Shown here piece after piece: positions 10,259 to 19,840 of a stretch of DNA of 64,000 nt; positions within the stretch are counted from its first letter, which is position 1, and the number at the start of each line of letters is the position of its first letter. The notes beneath the pieces are model-generated. The model did not search any database. It saw only the letters and a list, made by a program, of their open reading frames with translations, and was not told where the DNA came from. Source of the DNA: Aradus depressus (Eukaryota > Arthropoda > Insecta > Hemiptera > Aradidae); contig OY759225.1 in the NCBI GenBank assembly GCA_963662175.1, positions 17,099,601 to 17,163,600 of the forward strand. The letters are read 5' to 3'. Both the position numbers and the translations under genes were made by a program.

Positions 10259-10400
10259 ATTATTTAAATATTTATTCACTTAAACTGATTCTATTTAAAT
10301 ATTTATTCACTTAAACTGATTCTATTTAAATATTTATTCACTTAAACTGATTCTATTTAAATATTTATTCACTTAAACTGATTCTATTTAAATATTTAGT
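10259..10400. repeat. 31-bp minisatellite, about 4.5 copies
   Basis: Unit tatttaaatatttattcact+taaactgattc, repeated without visible changes, so the array is young. Confidence 0.92.
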
Positions 10401-10512
10401 AATAATGAAATTTCTCAAGTATAATTCATTTTAATTTTATTTATTTGTTAGATATTTTTCTCAGCTATACCAGGTATATGGGAAATATATATTTGGGAAA
10501 ATATATAATTCT

Positions 10513-10785
10513 TTAACTACGAGGTCATACCGCCTACTACCAGAGCGCTCTTTCGTCACTCTGGTGGACATGAGCCCGACTCTACTGTGGGAGTCCTAAA
10601 TTTTTTATTCATCTAGGGCAAGGGTCTTTAACGAAGTACCTGACATCGTACAGTCTCGGGACCATCGCTCAACGTCCCATCCGAAGGACGGCATGCTTCT
10701 GTTTATTTTACCTTTCAGATAAAATAAACTAAGGGCCTCGGTCGGGTTTCGAACCCACAACCTTGAGCTACCGGCGCCCTCTTGG
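10513..10785 (-). mobile_element. SINE1 copy with deleted head segment
   Basis: Complete 3' part, middle block and B-box (complement of ggtttcgaaccc). The A-box segment between the anticodon-like region and the first bases is lost: ccttgagctaccggcgccct joins directly. Confidence 0.85.
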
Positions 10786-10839
10786 GCATATATACATATA
10801 AATAAATTTTAAAAAATTACTTTTTCGCATTTACGTACT

Positions 10840-11150
10840 TCCACTGTTATATTTTTCACTCCTACTTGGTTCACTTCTCTCACTCAGACCCTTTAACCCT
10901 TAAACATCTCTCTCTAGTCTGTCCACTTCCACAACACAACTTAGACTGTTCCTCACTATTTAAAACAGCTGTTTTTCGTCTCTTGTCCTGCATTCATTGG
11001 TTGCTCACATTTCATTTCAAAACAAAATGCGACTGGTCCATCTTTGTATATTTATTCACTATTTAAGTTACTTCACTCCTAACAGCTGTTTTTATACAAA
11101 TAATAATAATTGATTTTGTAATATATTAATAATAATGTGTGTAATTGTTT
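10840..11150 (+). mobile_element. Harbinger-related non-autonomous element
   Basis: Shares ttcactcctacttggttca, cactcagacc and tttaaaacagctg with four other copies. The first of these words, followed by actcagacc and a shared ...caaaaacaggtgatggccg type leader, also precedes the PIF/Harbinger transposase at 62015. I infer a non-autonomous derivative. No coding sequence. Confidence 0.55.
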
Positions 11151-11449
11151 ACATCACAATTTAAAAGACAGGATGTACGTTAACGACAGTGACATAAAAT
11201 ACGTTTTTTCTCCCCTTTCAAGAGTACGATGTCATATTTGTGTTGTCATAAAAAAAGGAAGACTCACACCTGAGTTGTCAGAAATTTATTAAATTCTTTT
11301 TCATCCATTCATAAAGATGTTGTGAGTATTTCCTGGAGGAAAATGATAAGAGAAACTTCATATCCGGTATCATGAATGAATGATAACGCTATTGATGTCA
11401 TCGCGTTCTTCACTATCTATAGGGGGTTCCCAATATATATACATATCTA

Positions 11450-11725
11450 AGAAGATACAAGATCGTAGGTTTGAAACCCGGCCGAGGCCCTTAGCTTATT
11501 TTATCTGGGAGGTAAAATAAACTTGTGCATGCCATCCTTCGGATGGGACGTTAAGCGATGGTCCCGAGCCTGTACGATGTCAGCTTCTCGTTGAAGACCC
11601 CTGCCCTAGGTGAATAAAAATTTACGGAAGGCAAAATTTAGGGCTCGTACAGTAGAGTCGGACTCATGTCCACCAGAGTGATGAAAGAGCGCTCTGGTAG
11701 TAGGCGTCATAATAACTAACTATAT
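11450..11725 (+). mobile_element. SINE1 copy lacking the first 40 bases
   Basis: Starts at gatcgtaggtttgaaacccg (B-box), with intact middle block (ccttcggatgggacgttaag) and 3' part (gctctggtagtaggcgtcat). Confidence 0.85.
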
Positions 11726-12523
11726 ATGACTATAGGAACAGAATCAATTGTAAGGATATGTGTAGTTGAGGCCTCAAAAAGAAAATTCGCCATTTTGGAT
11801 CGCTATAGCGTAAAGAAAAGTCATAATGCAGCAAACGAAAAAAAAAATCGTTAATGAATATATCCCCTGTATATCCCATCGATAAATTGGTACCGAAGTG
11901 AGAGTGACTTAGTTGAAGAGTTCCAACCAATGAATAGAGAACAAAAGATGACGATCAGTTGTTTTAAATAGTGTGAAACAGTCTAAGTTGTGTTGTGGAC
12001 GTTGACAGTCTAGTGAGAGAAGTGTTTTTAGAGTTAAGGTGTAGTGAACCAGTCTGAGTGAGAGAAGATGTAGAGGAGATGTAGGAGTGAAAATAACAGT
12101 GAAGTAGATGTGCAAAGGTACTTTTATTTATTTATATGTTTATATGACCAAAATAACATTGAATTAAAGAATGGCGGCAATATTAAAAAACAAAAACAGA
12201 CTAAACTAGATGTATAAATTAGTTTGTAAGATTTTTATTGTAAGTAATTTGATTTTTTATTTGATATTAATATTTTGATTTTATTTATAATGTGGGTTTA
12301 GATAAACAAACCCAATATTTGTTCTCGTATTCTATGCTATTCATTTTCCCTGTGAACCCAGTAAGATCATTTATATCTTTGGATTAGATTTAAAATTTTT
12401 TTGAAAATTTAGGAGAACAATATGGCATCTCATTATTATATTTAGAAGAAATCCAAATTAAATAATTACTAATTGAATTTTTAATAGAAATAAAAGACGT
12501 TGTCTTCCCACTGTTTTATTTAT

Positions 12524-12565
12524 ACCAGAACCGGTTTTCGACGCAACAGCGTCATCATCAGTGGT
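12524..12565 (-). ncRNA. Hammerhead ribozyme motif, family A
   Basis: Read on the minus strand: stem I ACCA, core CTGATGA, one unpaired T, stem II GACGC-tgtt-GCGTC, core GAAA, palindromic stem III ACCGGT, then TC (cleavage after C) and stem I partner TGGT. All core bases of a type I hammerhead are present. The six-base palindromic stem III without a loop suggests activity as a dimer, as reported for minimal hammerheads in retroelements. Activity has not been tested. Confidence 0.85.
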
Positions 12566-13180
12566 TCATCTATCATAGAATAACAAAAATATACAAATAA
12601 TAAAAAGTATAAATAATTCCTAAAGCATCAGGGTACAGAGTAAAATTATAAAATAAACTTACCCACCCACACAGCACAGCGGTTGGAAGATAACTGGCAT
12701 AGCTCTAAGGGGTGGGGGTAGCCAGGTTCACTCACTCTCTCAACATGCAAAAACCATTCATTCTAATAAATACAATAAGTCTGTACACAATATTACCTAT
12801 ACATAAATTTTTTTTTAAATAAATACATAAATAAATACAATGTTAAAAATATCACATTTTATTTCTAGTCTGTGATATTTTTAACATTGTATTTATTTAT
12901 GTATTTATTTAAAAAAAATTGTATGTATAGGTTATATTATGTACAGACTTATTGTATTTATTAGAATGAATGGTAGATATTAGAATGAATGGTTTTTGCA
13001 TGTTGAGAGAGTGAGTGAACCTGGTTACCCCCACCCCTTAGAGCTATGCCAGTTATCTTCCAACCGCTGTGCTGTGTGGGAGGGTAAGTTTATTTTATAA
13101 TTTTACTCTGTACCCTGATGCTTTAGGAATTATTTATACTTTTTATTATTTGTATATTTTTGTTATTCTATGATAGATGA

Positions 13181-13222
13181 ACCACTGATGATGACGCTGT
13201 TGCGTCGAAAACCGGTTCTGGT
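13181..13222 (+). ncRNA. Hammerhead ribozyme motif, family A
   Basis: Inverted partner of 12524-12565 with the same core: ACCA (13181), CTGATGA, unpaired T, GACGC-tgtt-GCGTC, GAAA, ACCGGT (13211-13216), TC with predicted cleavage after C13218, TGGT. No core change between the two copies. Confidence 0.85.
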
Positions 13223-13514
13223 ATAAATAAAACAGTGGGAAGGCAACGTCTTTTATTTCTTTCAGAAATCTAGTCCCACAACATCTTACTATCACATATG
13301 AATTGAATTTTTTTTAAATACGTACACTTTCTTCAAAATTGCAAGTCTTGAACTTTCGACATTTTTTTAGGGCCGGAAATTACTGTAAAAAAAAAATTTC
13401 CAGCTATAATTTCTACAGAAAATGTGGTAATATTTATTATTTGTTCATTTATTATTAATTTTATTCTATTTTACATAATTTTCATTATCACAGATCATAT
13501 TTGATATATACATA

Positions 13515-13730
13515 ATTTCGAGGTAATATCGCCTATTACCAGAGGGTTGTTTTGTCGCTCTGATGGGCATGAGCCCGACTCTACTAGGGAGACCTAAATT
13601 TTTATTCATCAAGGCTAGAGGACGAGTACCTGACATTCTACAGGCTCCAGATAAAAAACCTAAGGACCTCGGCCGGGTTTCGAACTCGCGATCTTGAGCT
13701 CAGTAAGCAAGCATGCATACCACTGAGCAA
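13515..13730 (-). mobile_element. SINE1 fragment
   Basis: Minus-strand copy with a deletion of most of the middle block. Head region (complement of ggtttcgaactcgcgatctt) and A-box area (cactgagcaacaggcg) are recognisable but worn. Confidence 0.75.
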
Positions 13731-14139
13731 CAGGCGATTTGTAAGTCCCTGGATCCCACAGTATTCTCGTTGACATTTATTCAGAATAATATCTTTTCAC
13801 AGTAAGTTAGCGATTTTCTATGCATGAATAGCTCTATAGATGAACACGAGCAAAAAAAATTAATGTATAAATAATTCGTTCTAACTCATGAGAGAAAAAT
13901 AAATCGATAAGGAAGACAATAAGCTTGTCAAACATCGATAATAATCTCATTTGTACATGATGTGACTATAACACAAGTAAGCTTTGATCTGTACTCAAAT
14001 TAATTAATCCGTTATTATGACAAGTCGAACATGAAACAGTGTATTTTATGAATTCGTTTGAACCAGTGAACTGCAGTTGTAATGCAAACTGCATAAAGTG
14101 AAAATTTACCGGAATAAATTGTAAATAATGAAAAAAAAA
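13731..14139. other. Unassigned stretch
   Basis: AT-rich, no repeat family recognised and no coding signal. Confidence 0.3.
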
Positions 14140-14410
14140 ACATGATGTAACCATTACAAGACTTTCTTATACCAAACACGTTTACAGATCACACTCTCTG
14201 CCCTCCCCATCTCAAAATTATTTCATATTGACATTCATATACCCAGTAAAGTAATGAGTTGCCGTCAAATATTTTTGTTTCTTTGTACAGCGTTATCTTG
14301 AGAGTAGACATTCTTATACCCAGTAATGTCAGTATGAAATGATTTTAAGAAGGGGGATGGGGAGTGAGCGTGATTGGCATAAGAAAGTATTTTATTGGTC
14401 ACATCACATA
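14140..14410. mobile_element. MITE family P, full-length copy
   Basis: Two half-elements face each other: left gactttcttataccaaacac, right gcataagaaagtattttatt. Internal words include atttcatattgacattcata and gtcagtatgaaatgatttta, and cagcgttatcttgagagtag marks the middle. Non-coding. Same family at 1330, 43188, 50300, 54047, 56385 and 59570. Confidence 0.7.
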
Positions 14411-14479
14411 TTTTATAATTCGCTACCCGATACAATTTAAAATGTATTTTGAAATATTTCCTACAAAAAGTTATTTTTC

Positions 14480-14700
14480 ATTCTTTGAGCCACTATAACT
14501 TTAACCTTTTCTATCTCAAATCTGAGGACTACTAACGATTGGTAATTTAATAAGGAACATTTTTGATGATGCACAATTTTTCGATAGGACTAACAGTTTT
14601 CGGGTAAATAAAGGAAATGTCTAAAATTATGTGTATTTCTACACTACATTTCAAGATGGTTTTGATCGTAAAATGTACAATAATATATAAGTTAGAACAT
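14480..14700. repeat. Dispersed family E copy
   Basis: Contains tttttcgataggactaacag, ttttcgggtaaataaagg and ctacatttcaagatggtttt, repeated at 1740, 41900, 50890, 56840 and (inverted) 60290. Non-coding; class unknown. Confidence 0.55.
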
Positions 14701-14745
14701 TTGACATCTACATTCCAAATTTCAAATTTATAGCTACTTAAGACG

Positions 14746-14940
14746 ATGTTCTCAAATACAAAAGACCCTACGGGCCTTACACAAAAATCCGGCGTTTATA
14801 AAGTAAATAGTAAGAATTGTAGTTGTTTTTATCCTGGACAGACAGGCCGAAAGCTCAGGTCTGAAATGGGGGAACATTTGAGAAGGGGCGACTCGAAATT
14901 CTTCAATCTCCAAAAAACAGATGAAGGCAGCTCGGCCTAG
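14746..14940 (+). pseudogene. GIY-YIG endonuclease fragment of a Penelope-like element
   Basis: The frame reads KSGVYKVNSKNCSCFYPGQT and then GRKLRSEMGEHLRRGD. GVY and Y-x-G stand for the GIY and YIG motifs, and QTGR-x-L-R-x-x-x-x-EH fits the endonuclease that follows the reverse transcriptase in Penelope-like elements, where it nicks target DNA. Isoleucine of YIG is proline here, the arginine usually found before the MGEH helix is glutamate, and the first cysteine of the C-x-x-C linker is serine, so this copy is unlikely to be active. It ends at a stop after DEGSSA. Confidence 0.85.
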
Positions 14941-15089
14941 TTGCAACACAATACCCCCAAAAAAGTAGAAATATTCATATAAATATTTTAGAAAGTACAG
15001 AGATACTACTGTATCTACTCGGATTCTCTAGAAGCTACCCAAAAAGTGCTTGAGGGTGTCAAAAGAAGGACTTGTTTTCCCTTAAGAGG

Positions 15090-15311
15090 ATGTTCTCAAA
15101 TACAAAAGACCCTATGGGCCTCACACACAAATCCGGCGTTTATAAAATAAATAGTAAAAATTGTAGTTGTTTTTATCTTGGACAGACAGGCCGGAAGCTG
15201 AGGACTTGGATGGGGGAATATTTGAGAAGGGGCGACTCGAAATTCTTCAATCTCCAAAGTACAAATGAAGCCGACTCAGCCTCGTTGTTACACAATACCC
15301 CCAAAAAGTAG
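15090..15311 (+). pseudogene. Second GIY-YIG endonuclease fragment (Penelope-like)
   Basis: The frame reads KSGVYKINSKNCSCFYLGQT and then GRKLRTWMGEYLRRGDSKFF, continuing NLQSTNEADSASLLHNTPKK to a stop. It is closer to the family than the 14746 copy (leucine in YIG, alanine-rich tail kept), but the conserved arginine is tryptophan and the histidine of the EH pair is tyrosine. Both copies lack the upstream polymerase. Differences between them show the duplication is not recent. Confidence 0.85.
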
Positions 15312-15841
15312 AAAATTTTATATAAATATATTACAATGTATAGAGATACAATTGAAAAGGAAGAAAGGTCCCCCCTCCTCAATTCTAGAGAGGGGGTTAG
15401 TTCTTCTGCTCTCCCACACACCGTACTGCCTGTGACTCAGATGGAGAACAGGAATAACGTGTATATCCCTTTCCATGATATTTTAAATAATTAATTTTAT
15501 TTCAATTAAAAATATATGCTTTCACCACCTATATCGATCTAAATTTCAATTTTGTCTCTTATCGATTATATCAGTTTAGTGCACTCGTTTAACAGTTACA
15601 GTAATGAGTAACTACTAAATGACTAGTATTATCTAAAATGACTAGTACTTACTAAGTGTAGACTGCAATTACCTGTAACAGACAATCATTTTCATTAATA
15701 ATATGTTTATATTACTTTACAAATAGATATTTACAACTGTATAAAAAATAAATAAAACAAGCAAATGTGCTAATATAGAGATAATGGCAATGTCAAGAGG
15801 AAAGAAATCACCCAGTGGTGACACTCCCTAGTCATTGAGTT

Positions 15842-16130
15842 TTTTTTTTTTTTTTTGCACGGTCAATCACCCGGCCCGGCTATTAACGTCGGGGAAGAGG
15901 AAGTGGAATGCTGAATTGTATTTTTAATAAGAATTTGTTGCTATGTGTGTCTGGGAGAGGCAGCCCTTAGTCCTTTACAGGACAGACTGGCGCTCCCAGA
16001 CCTCCTCTTCGTTGCGGCTGCCAGGCGGCGCCGAGAGAGCTCGAGGTCGTTGGAGTGGACTGCTTCTACATCGGGGAAGAATTCAGGCTAGGCCCGTCAA
16101 ACGCCCCCGGCGCCGGGTCAAAAGGCCTTT
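15842..16130 (-). mobile_element. SINE3, complete GC-rich retroposon
   Basis: 289 bp between exact copies of gtcattgagtt (15831-15841 and 16131-16141), with poly-T at the left, so a minus-strand retroposon with a poly-A tail. GC-rich against its AT-rich surroundings: gttgcggctgccaggcggcg, cccccggcgccgggtc. No clear A or B box. It may be a SINE or the 3' end of an unidentified LINE. A related older copy is at 6301-6560. Confidence 0.85.
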
Positions 16131-16183
16131 GTCATTGAGTTACTCTTATTTGTAACTAATCACTGTCACTGTCACTGCTGCAG

Positions 16184-16679
16184 CACAGAGTGAAATTTAT
16201 GAGTTTTGATTTTCAAAATTCGAGCCCCCGCTCAATTGTTGATCAATTTGATGAAACTAGGTGCAAAATATTTATGAAAGCTGGTTTTTTATCAGATAAC
16301 TTCGGGTTTCACAATGAAGGTATCACATATAAGCCAGTGGCAAAAATAGCCAATATTTTGAATTTGGACCACTTTAGGTCAAAATGACAACATTAGGACC
16401 ACTTTTGGCTAAAATAAATATTGAATTCGTAATCAGCAACCCAAAAAACATTAATTTAAGTTGTAAAAATCCGTTAACGAAAACAAACAAAATAAATTAA
16501 AATTTTCGCGGGGTTTTGGCAGCTGTCAATTGGCAAATAATACCTTGATTGTGAAACCCGCAGTTACCTGATAAAAAGCCAGCTTTCACAAATATTTGCA
16601 CCGAGTTTCATCCAAATTGATCAAAAATTGAGCGGGGGCTCGAATATTGAAAATCAAAACTCATAAATTTCACACTGTG
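16184..16679. mobile_element. hAT-like MITE
   Basis: 496 bp with inverted ends cacagagtgaaatttatgag and (complement) cacagtgtgaaatttatgag, continuing for over 100 bp through attcgagcccccgctcaatt. The flanks tgctgcag (16176-16183) and tgctgctg (16680-16687) form an 8-bp target duplication with one difference, as for hAT. No transposase. Confidence 0.8.
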
Positions 16680-16725
16680 TGCTGCTGCTAAGGTGGTCTC
16701 TAGGCCATTGAAGCTTAAGCCATCG

Positions 16726-16927
16726 TTTTTTTTTTTTAATTGGCCTTGGCAAACACCACACTAGCCATCCATGTGTTATTTAGTTAGTTTTAAGACATCC
16801 ATGGCCCTGGGAGGGAGTTCTATCTACGAAATAAAACTCACTCCCGGACAGGATTCGAACCCGCAAACCATGGTGAGACCATGCGACCAAAGCCCTACGC
16901 TCTAGCCCGCACGGCCAGCATGGCTCC
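16726..16927 (-). mobile_element. SINE2 copy
   Basis: Minus-strand SINE2 with poly-T left end, B-box complement cgggattcgaac-type sequence and head ending at ccagcatggctccc. Target duplication cttaagccatcg / cttaagccgtcg (16714-16725 and 16928-16939), one difference. Confidence 0.9.
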
Positions 16928-17121
16928 CTTAAGCCGTCGTTGTGGAAGTGTGGCACGGACTAGATGGTTATTTTTATGCTTGGATTTAGCAACTTCGAGT
17001 GACAAAAGGTACGTTAAGGTCAGTGTGAAGAATTTAGTTGGAGACGTAATAAGGAGCATTAGCTATTGTACGAAGGATTTTGAATTGAAAGGATTGTCTG
17101 CGCTCGAGATTGGAAGCCTTG

Positions 17122-17540
17122 GATTTAAGAGTGTAAGTCAACTATTGGATATGAGCACGAACGGTCGACCAATTAATTAATGAATTCGTTCTGAAAATTG
17201 CCGGTGATTCACCGATTTTTTTTTCGTAGTAATATAGCCTCTTGCCGATAAAATTCTCACGTTCCGAATATTCAATGGGTTCGGAGAATAAAAGCGATGC
17301 TGTAAAATGACAGTTAACGGAAATAGAGTTACCGCTAAGAAAATTATCAGCTTTGAGTGACGATGAGTGAACAGATATTGAATCAATGTCACTCAATTAT
17401 ATTCTTCTCCCTTTAGCCTTTCTGAATAAAAAAGTACTTCCCCAGATCAAATTATTTATAATCAAGTAAGTTTTCACTCTCCCTCGGTTTTTTTTTTAGA
17501 CAATTCGGTTGAAAAGTAGTAGGTGTCGTCCTTATGTCTC
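17122..17540. other. Family G border sequences; no gene
   Basis: Contains attgccggtgattcaccga (17197) and aagtacttccccaga (17439), the two kinds of family G end, about 240 bp apart. Overlapping short frames on the minus strand have no known domain. Confidence 0.35.
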
Positions 17541-17750
17541 ACAGGTTATAAAATAAAATATAGTCTGACCTATCACAGATTTTATTGATATTTGCTAGCC
17601 GGCTTTCGCGGTTGCCCTCATCATCAGGCAGTCTTATGAAACTTAAAAAATTTAAATAAAAATGCATAAAAACTATCTTAAAAAACTAACAACTTTAACA
17701 ATTTAAAATTGCATGGATGTGGACAGATATCTTATTCCTGTCCCCCATCT
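17541..17750 (-). mobile_element. Penelope-like short element with hammerhead (family B), single copy
   Basis: Shares ctcacaggttataaaataaa, atagtctgac, gctagccggctttcg and ttaaaaaatttaaataaaa with the foldback at 45294-45673. Here only one half is present. Confidence 0.7.
17593..17630 (-). ncRNA. Hammerhead ribozyme motif, family B
   Basis: Minus strand: stem I TGC, CTGATGA, unpaired T, stem II GAGG-gcaa-CCGC (one mismatch), GAAA, palindromic stem III GCCGGC, TA (cleavage after A), stem I partner GCA. The core is intact; the stem II mismatch is repaired in the 45.5-kb copy (GAGG/CCTC). Confidence 0.75.
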
Positions 17751-17837
17751 GAGTCCCCCCCCTAATTTGGCTGAAAAACAGTAAGGGTCGTCTTTATAGA
17801 GATATATGTGTATCCATATTTCTTAATCAAATGTCAG

Positions 17838-17980
17838 ATTTACATCTGAATATAATGTATGAATATTGCAAAATATAGCGCATTGAAAAGACGGAAAAAT
17901 GTTTTATTTCAATAATTATTAAAAGTTCATATTAACATATTTCTCTAAATGTCTTACTTCATCAGGTGTGTGAAGTGTGA
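17838..17980. repeat. Dispersed repeat shared with 3262-3398
   Basis: See the first copy. Ends in cttacttcatcaggtgtgt. The following 18000-18210 is unassigned. Confidence 0.5.
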
Positions 17981-18214
17981 AGTTTCATACTGAGTTTTCA
18001 ATTCAGTTCACATCTTCTTCACCCTTCGTCGAAAATATACCAGGAAACTTCATGAAGGGCTTGGTTCAGGTAGTATAAACATACAGGTAATATAATAGGG
18101 GGAAGCCCAGCGCTTCCAGGGAAGGGATAAGAGCACTGGATGCTTAGGTCCCTAGGTTCCCACCAATAATATATATATAACTGTGACTGAGAAAAATTGT
18201 AAATATCCCGTAGT

Positions 18215-18305
18215 AGTTCATGTCCGCTAGAGTGACAAAAGAGCGCTTTGGTAGTAGGCGTGACCTCATAGTTAAAGCCCAGGGATGAGTCATAATAACT
18301 AATTA
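18215..18305 (+). mobile_element. SINE1 3' fragment
   Basis: Last 90 bp only: catgtccgctagagtgacaa to gagtcataataactaatt. Confidence 0.75.
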
Positions 18306-18329
18306 CAAAATTAGGTTTCTGAGAACCTT

Positions 18330-18602
18330 TTAAGGGGTAGTTGGGACGTCATGGGTTTGTATGCAATGTGATAGTGGTGGTGGTAAGTAGGCGTCATGAG
18401 TTAGGTACGTTATTGTACTCCAAGCCCCCTCCAGTACTATACTGACGTAACCAACGTATATACCGTGCGGTGATACAAAACCCGGCAGTCCAGTTCTGTG
18501 CCTTCTTAGTGAGTGTGCCCTGTTAAACGTATTGTCTAAACATCGCAACTCCCCGCCAAACATACTCCACATAAGGTATGCATATAATTTTTTATTTATC
18601 AT
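18330..18602 (-). other. Open frame of unknown nature
   Basis: A 90-codon frame with a moderately GC-richer composition than its flanks. No domain, signal peptide or membrane segment is convincing, and no splice context is clear. It may be a fragment of an unrecognised transposon or a chance frame. Confidence 0.15.
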
Positions 18603-18666
18603 ATTAATTTATTCATTTACCATAACCATTAATACGTGCTCCCTAAACAATTATATAGTCATGAAA

Positions 18667-19014
18667 GAGGGCGCCGGTAGCTCAGTGGTATGCGTGCTTG
18701 ACTTCTGAGCTCAAGGTTGTGGGTTCGTAGCCCGATCGAGGCCCTTAGTTTATTTTATCTGGGAGGTAAAATAAACGTAAACACTCCGTCCTTCGGATGG
18801 GACGTTAAGCGATGGTCCCGAGCCTGTACGATGTCAAGTACTCGTTAAAGACCCCTACCCTAGATGAATAAAAAAATTTAGGGTAGGCAAAATTTAGGAC
18901 TCCTTTAGTAGAGTCAGGCTCATGTCCACCAGAGTGACGAAAGAGCGCTCTGGTAGTAGGCGATATGACCTCGTAGTTAAAGCCTGGGCATGAGTCATAA
19001 AACCTAACCTAACC
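18667..19014 (+). mobile_element. SINE1, complete copy with target duplication
   Basis: 348 bp from gagggcgccggtagctcagt to the tail aaaacctaacctaacc, between exact copies of tatagtcatgaaa (18654-18666 and 19015-19027). A-box region tagctcagtggtatgcgtgc and B-box gggttcgtagcccg, middle block ccttcggatgggacgttaag. This copy defines both ends of the family and shows that the CCTAA-type tail is part of the element. Confidence 0.95.
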
Positions 19015-19067
19015 TATAGTCATGAAAATAAATTTATTACATTTAAAGAAATAGAAAAAATTTATAT

Positions 19068-19840
19068 GTAAACATCTGTTTTAGTTTCAAAAATTTGCTG
19101 TCGTGCACTGATTTTGATTAAAATTTGTTTTATAAAGATACAATAAGAAAATTAGTATGAGGAATTAAACTTTCAAATTTATTGTTCTTCAATTTCTTTT
19201 TTACATACAATTATAGGTTTGGGATAGCTAAAATAAGATATATACAACTGTGATTGTAGTATCTCTAAATACCGCGAGAATACAGCGATGATAGTTTTCG
19301 AATTTGTTGTTGAAATGCTTCGATTCGTATTCATTTGTAGATTAAGTTTGTCATTTAAAAATGAAATAAGCTGTTCGGTATCTCCTGAAATGGGTAAAAA
19401 CATTGCATTATTTGTTGTGACAATATGACAGCAAATATATTATTTATTGATCGATATTTTCAATAGTTATAATGAATACTATATATTCTATTTTTTTTAG
19501 ATTTATACTGCTATATTATTTTCTTTTACCACAGATTTTATTTATTGTTACCAATTTAAGCTATCGAAGCATCTTAACCTGAAAGTTTCTTACCGAAAGA
19601 TCATTTTATAGTTCGTAATATTGATATTTTAGTTAAATTCACTACAACGGTGAATATGATCAATAATGTTGTAAAAATACAATAGAAATGCTCATAAACA
19701 GCTGACATCACAGATAAAGAAGTGTGTAGTTGTGTGTGTGCGCTGCGCGCGCAACCGTCCGTCACACACACTTACGCATGCACATCAACGAGACTTACGC
19801 TCTGACATAGCCCCTACCGAGAGCTAAGATGTTTCCACAT
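19068..19840 (+). mobile_element. Uncharacterised element, copy 1 (inverted relative of 51908-52516)
   Basis: Long colinear match to the complement of 51908-52516: caaaaatttgctgtcgtgca, cactacaacggtgaatatga, agaagtgtgtagttgtgtgt, gcgcgcgcaaccgtccg and catcaacgagacttacgct. Ends read gtaaacatctg and (complement) ggaaacatctta, a short inverted repeat. A 74-codon minus-strand frame (19179-19403) has no known domain. A GC-rich patch with alternating gt/gc bases lies at 19728-19775. Probably a DNA transposon of unknown type. Confidence 0.6.

Larger units (their letters stand above)
12483..13300. mobile_element. Penelope-like foldback carrying two hammerheads (family A)
   Basis: 818 bp bounded by aattgaattttt at 12471-12482 and 13301-13312, an exact 12-bp target duplication. 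The two halves are inverted copies of about 390 bp meeting near 12870: for example ctgtgatatttttaacattg appears in both senses. Each half carries a hammerhead-like core with its 5' side towards the centre. The outer right end ccctactatcacatatg-type sequence (here catcttactatcacatatg) recurs at the end of the related copy at 34790. No protein is encoded. Head-to-head terminal repeats and hammerhead cores are known for Penelope-like elements; assignment to that class is inference. Confidence 0.85.
11905..13440 (-). mobile_element. Harbinger-related element interrupted by a hammerhead foldback
   Basis: Minus-strand copy of the family at 10840 and 24722. It runs from about 11905 to 12482 and resumes at 13313-13440 with words such as cctgtagaaattat (complement) and ttagggccggaaattactgt. 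The sequence between is the insertion at 12483-13300. Continuity was checked against the copy at 41500-41790, where aattgaattttttttt runs on without a gap. Confidence 0.7.
14738..15430 (+). mobile_element. Penelope-like element 3' part, tandem partial duplicate
   Basis: Two copies of the same segment start 344 bp apart (ggatgttctcaaatacaaaa near 14744 and 15088), each encoding a GIY-YIG endonuclease fragment followed by cacaatacccccaaaaa. Tandem, partly duplicated ends are usual for Penelope-like elements. The reverse transcriptase is absent. Confidence 0.8.
15700..17121 (-). mobile_element. Jockey-type LINE 3' end holding three insertions
   Basis: Minus-strand LINE sequence: 3' UTR at 15700-15841, 16131-16183, 16680-16725 and the coding part at 16928-17121 (codons for the NAPYYV and TKFFTLT-type region, worn). 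It is split by SINE3, a hAT-like MITE and SINE2, each with a target duplication. Removing the three insertions restores colinearity with the copy at 7098-7755. Confidence 0.85.

Noticed and set aside
18667..18740. tRNA-like sequence ggtagctcagtggtatgcgt ... ggttcg
   Set aside because: It is the head of SINE1: followed by the SINE body, bounded by a target duplication, and lacking a full cloverleaf with a paired acceptor stem.
19000..19014. Telomere tract
   Set aside because: Only two to three CCTAA units, each time at a SINE1 end; no array.
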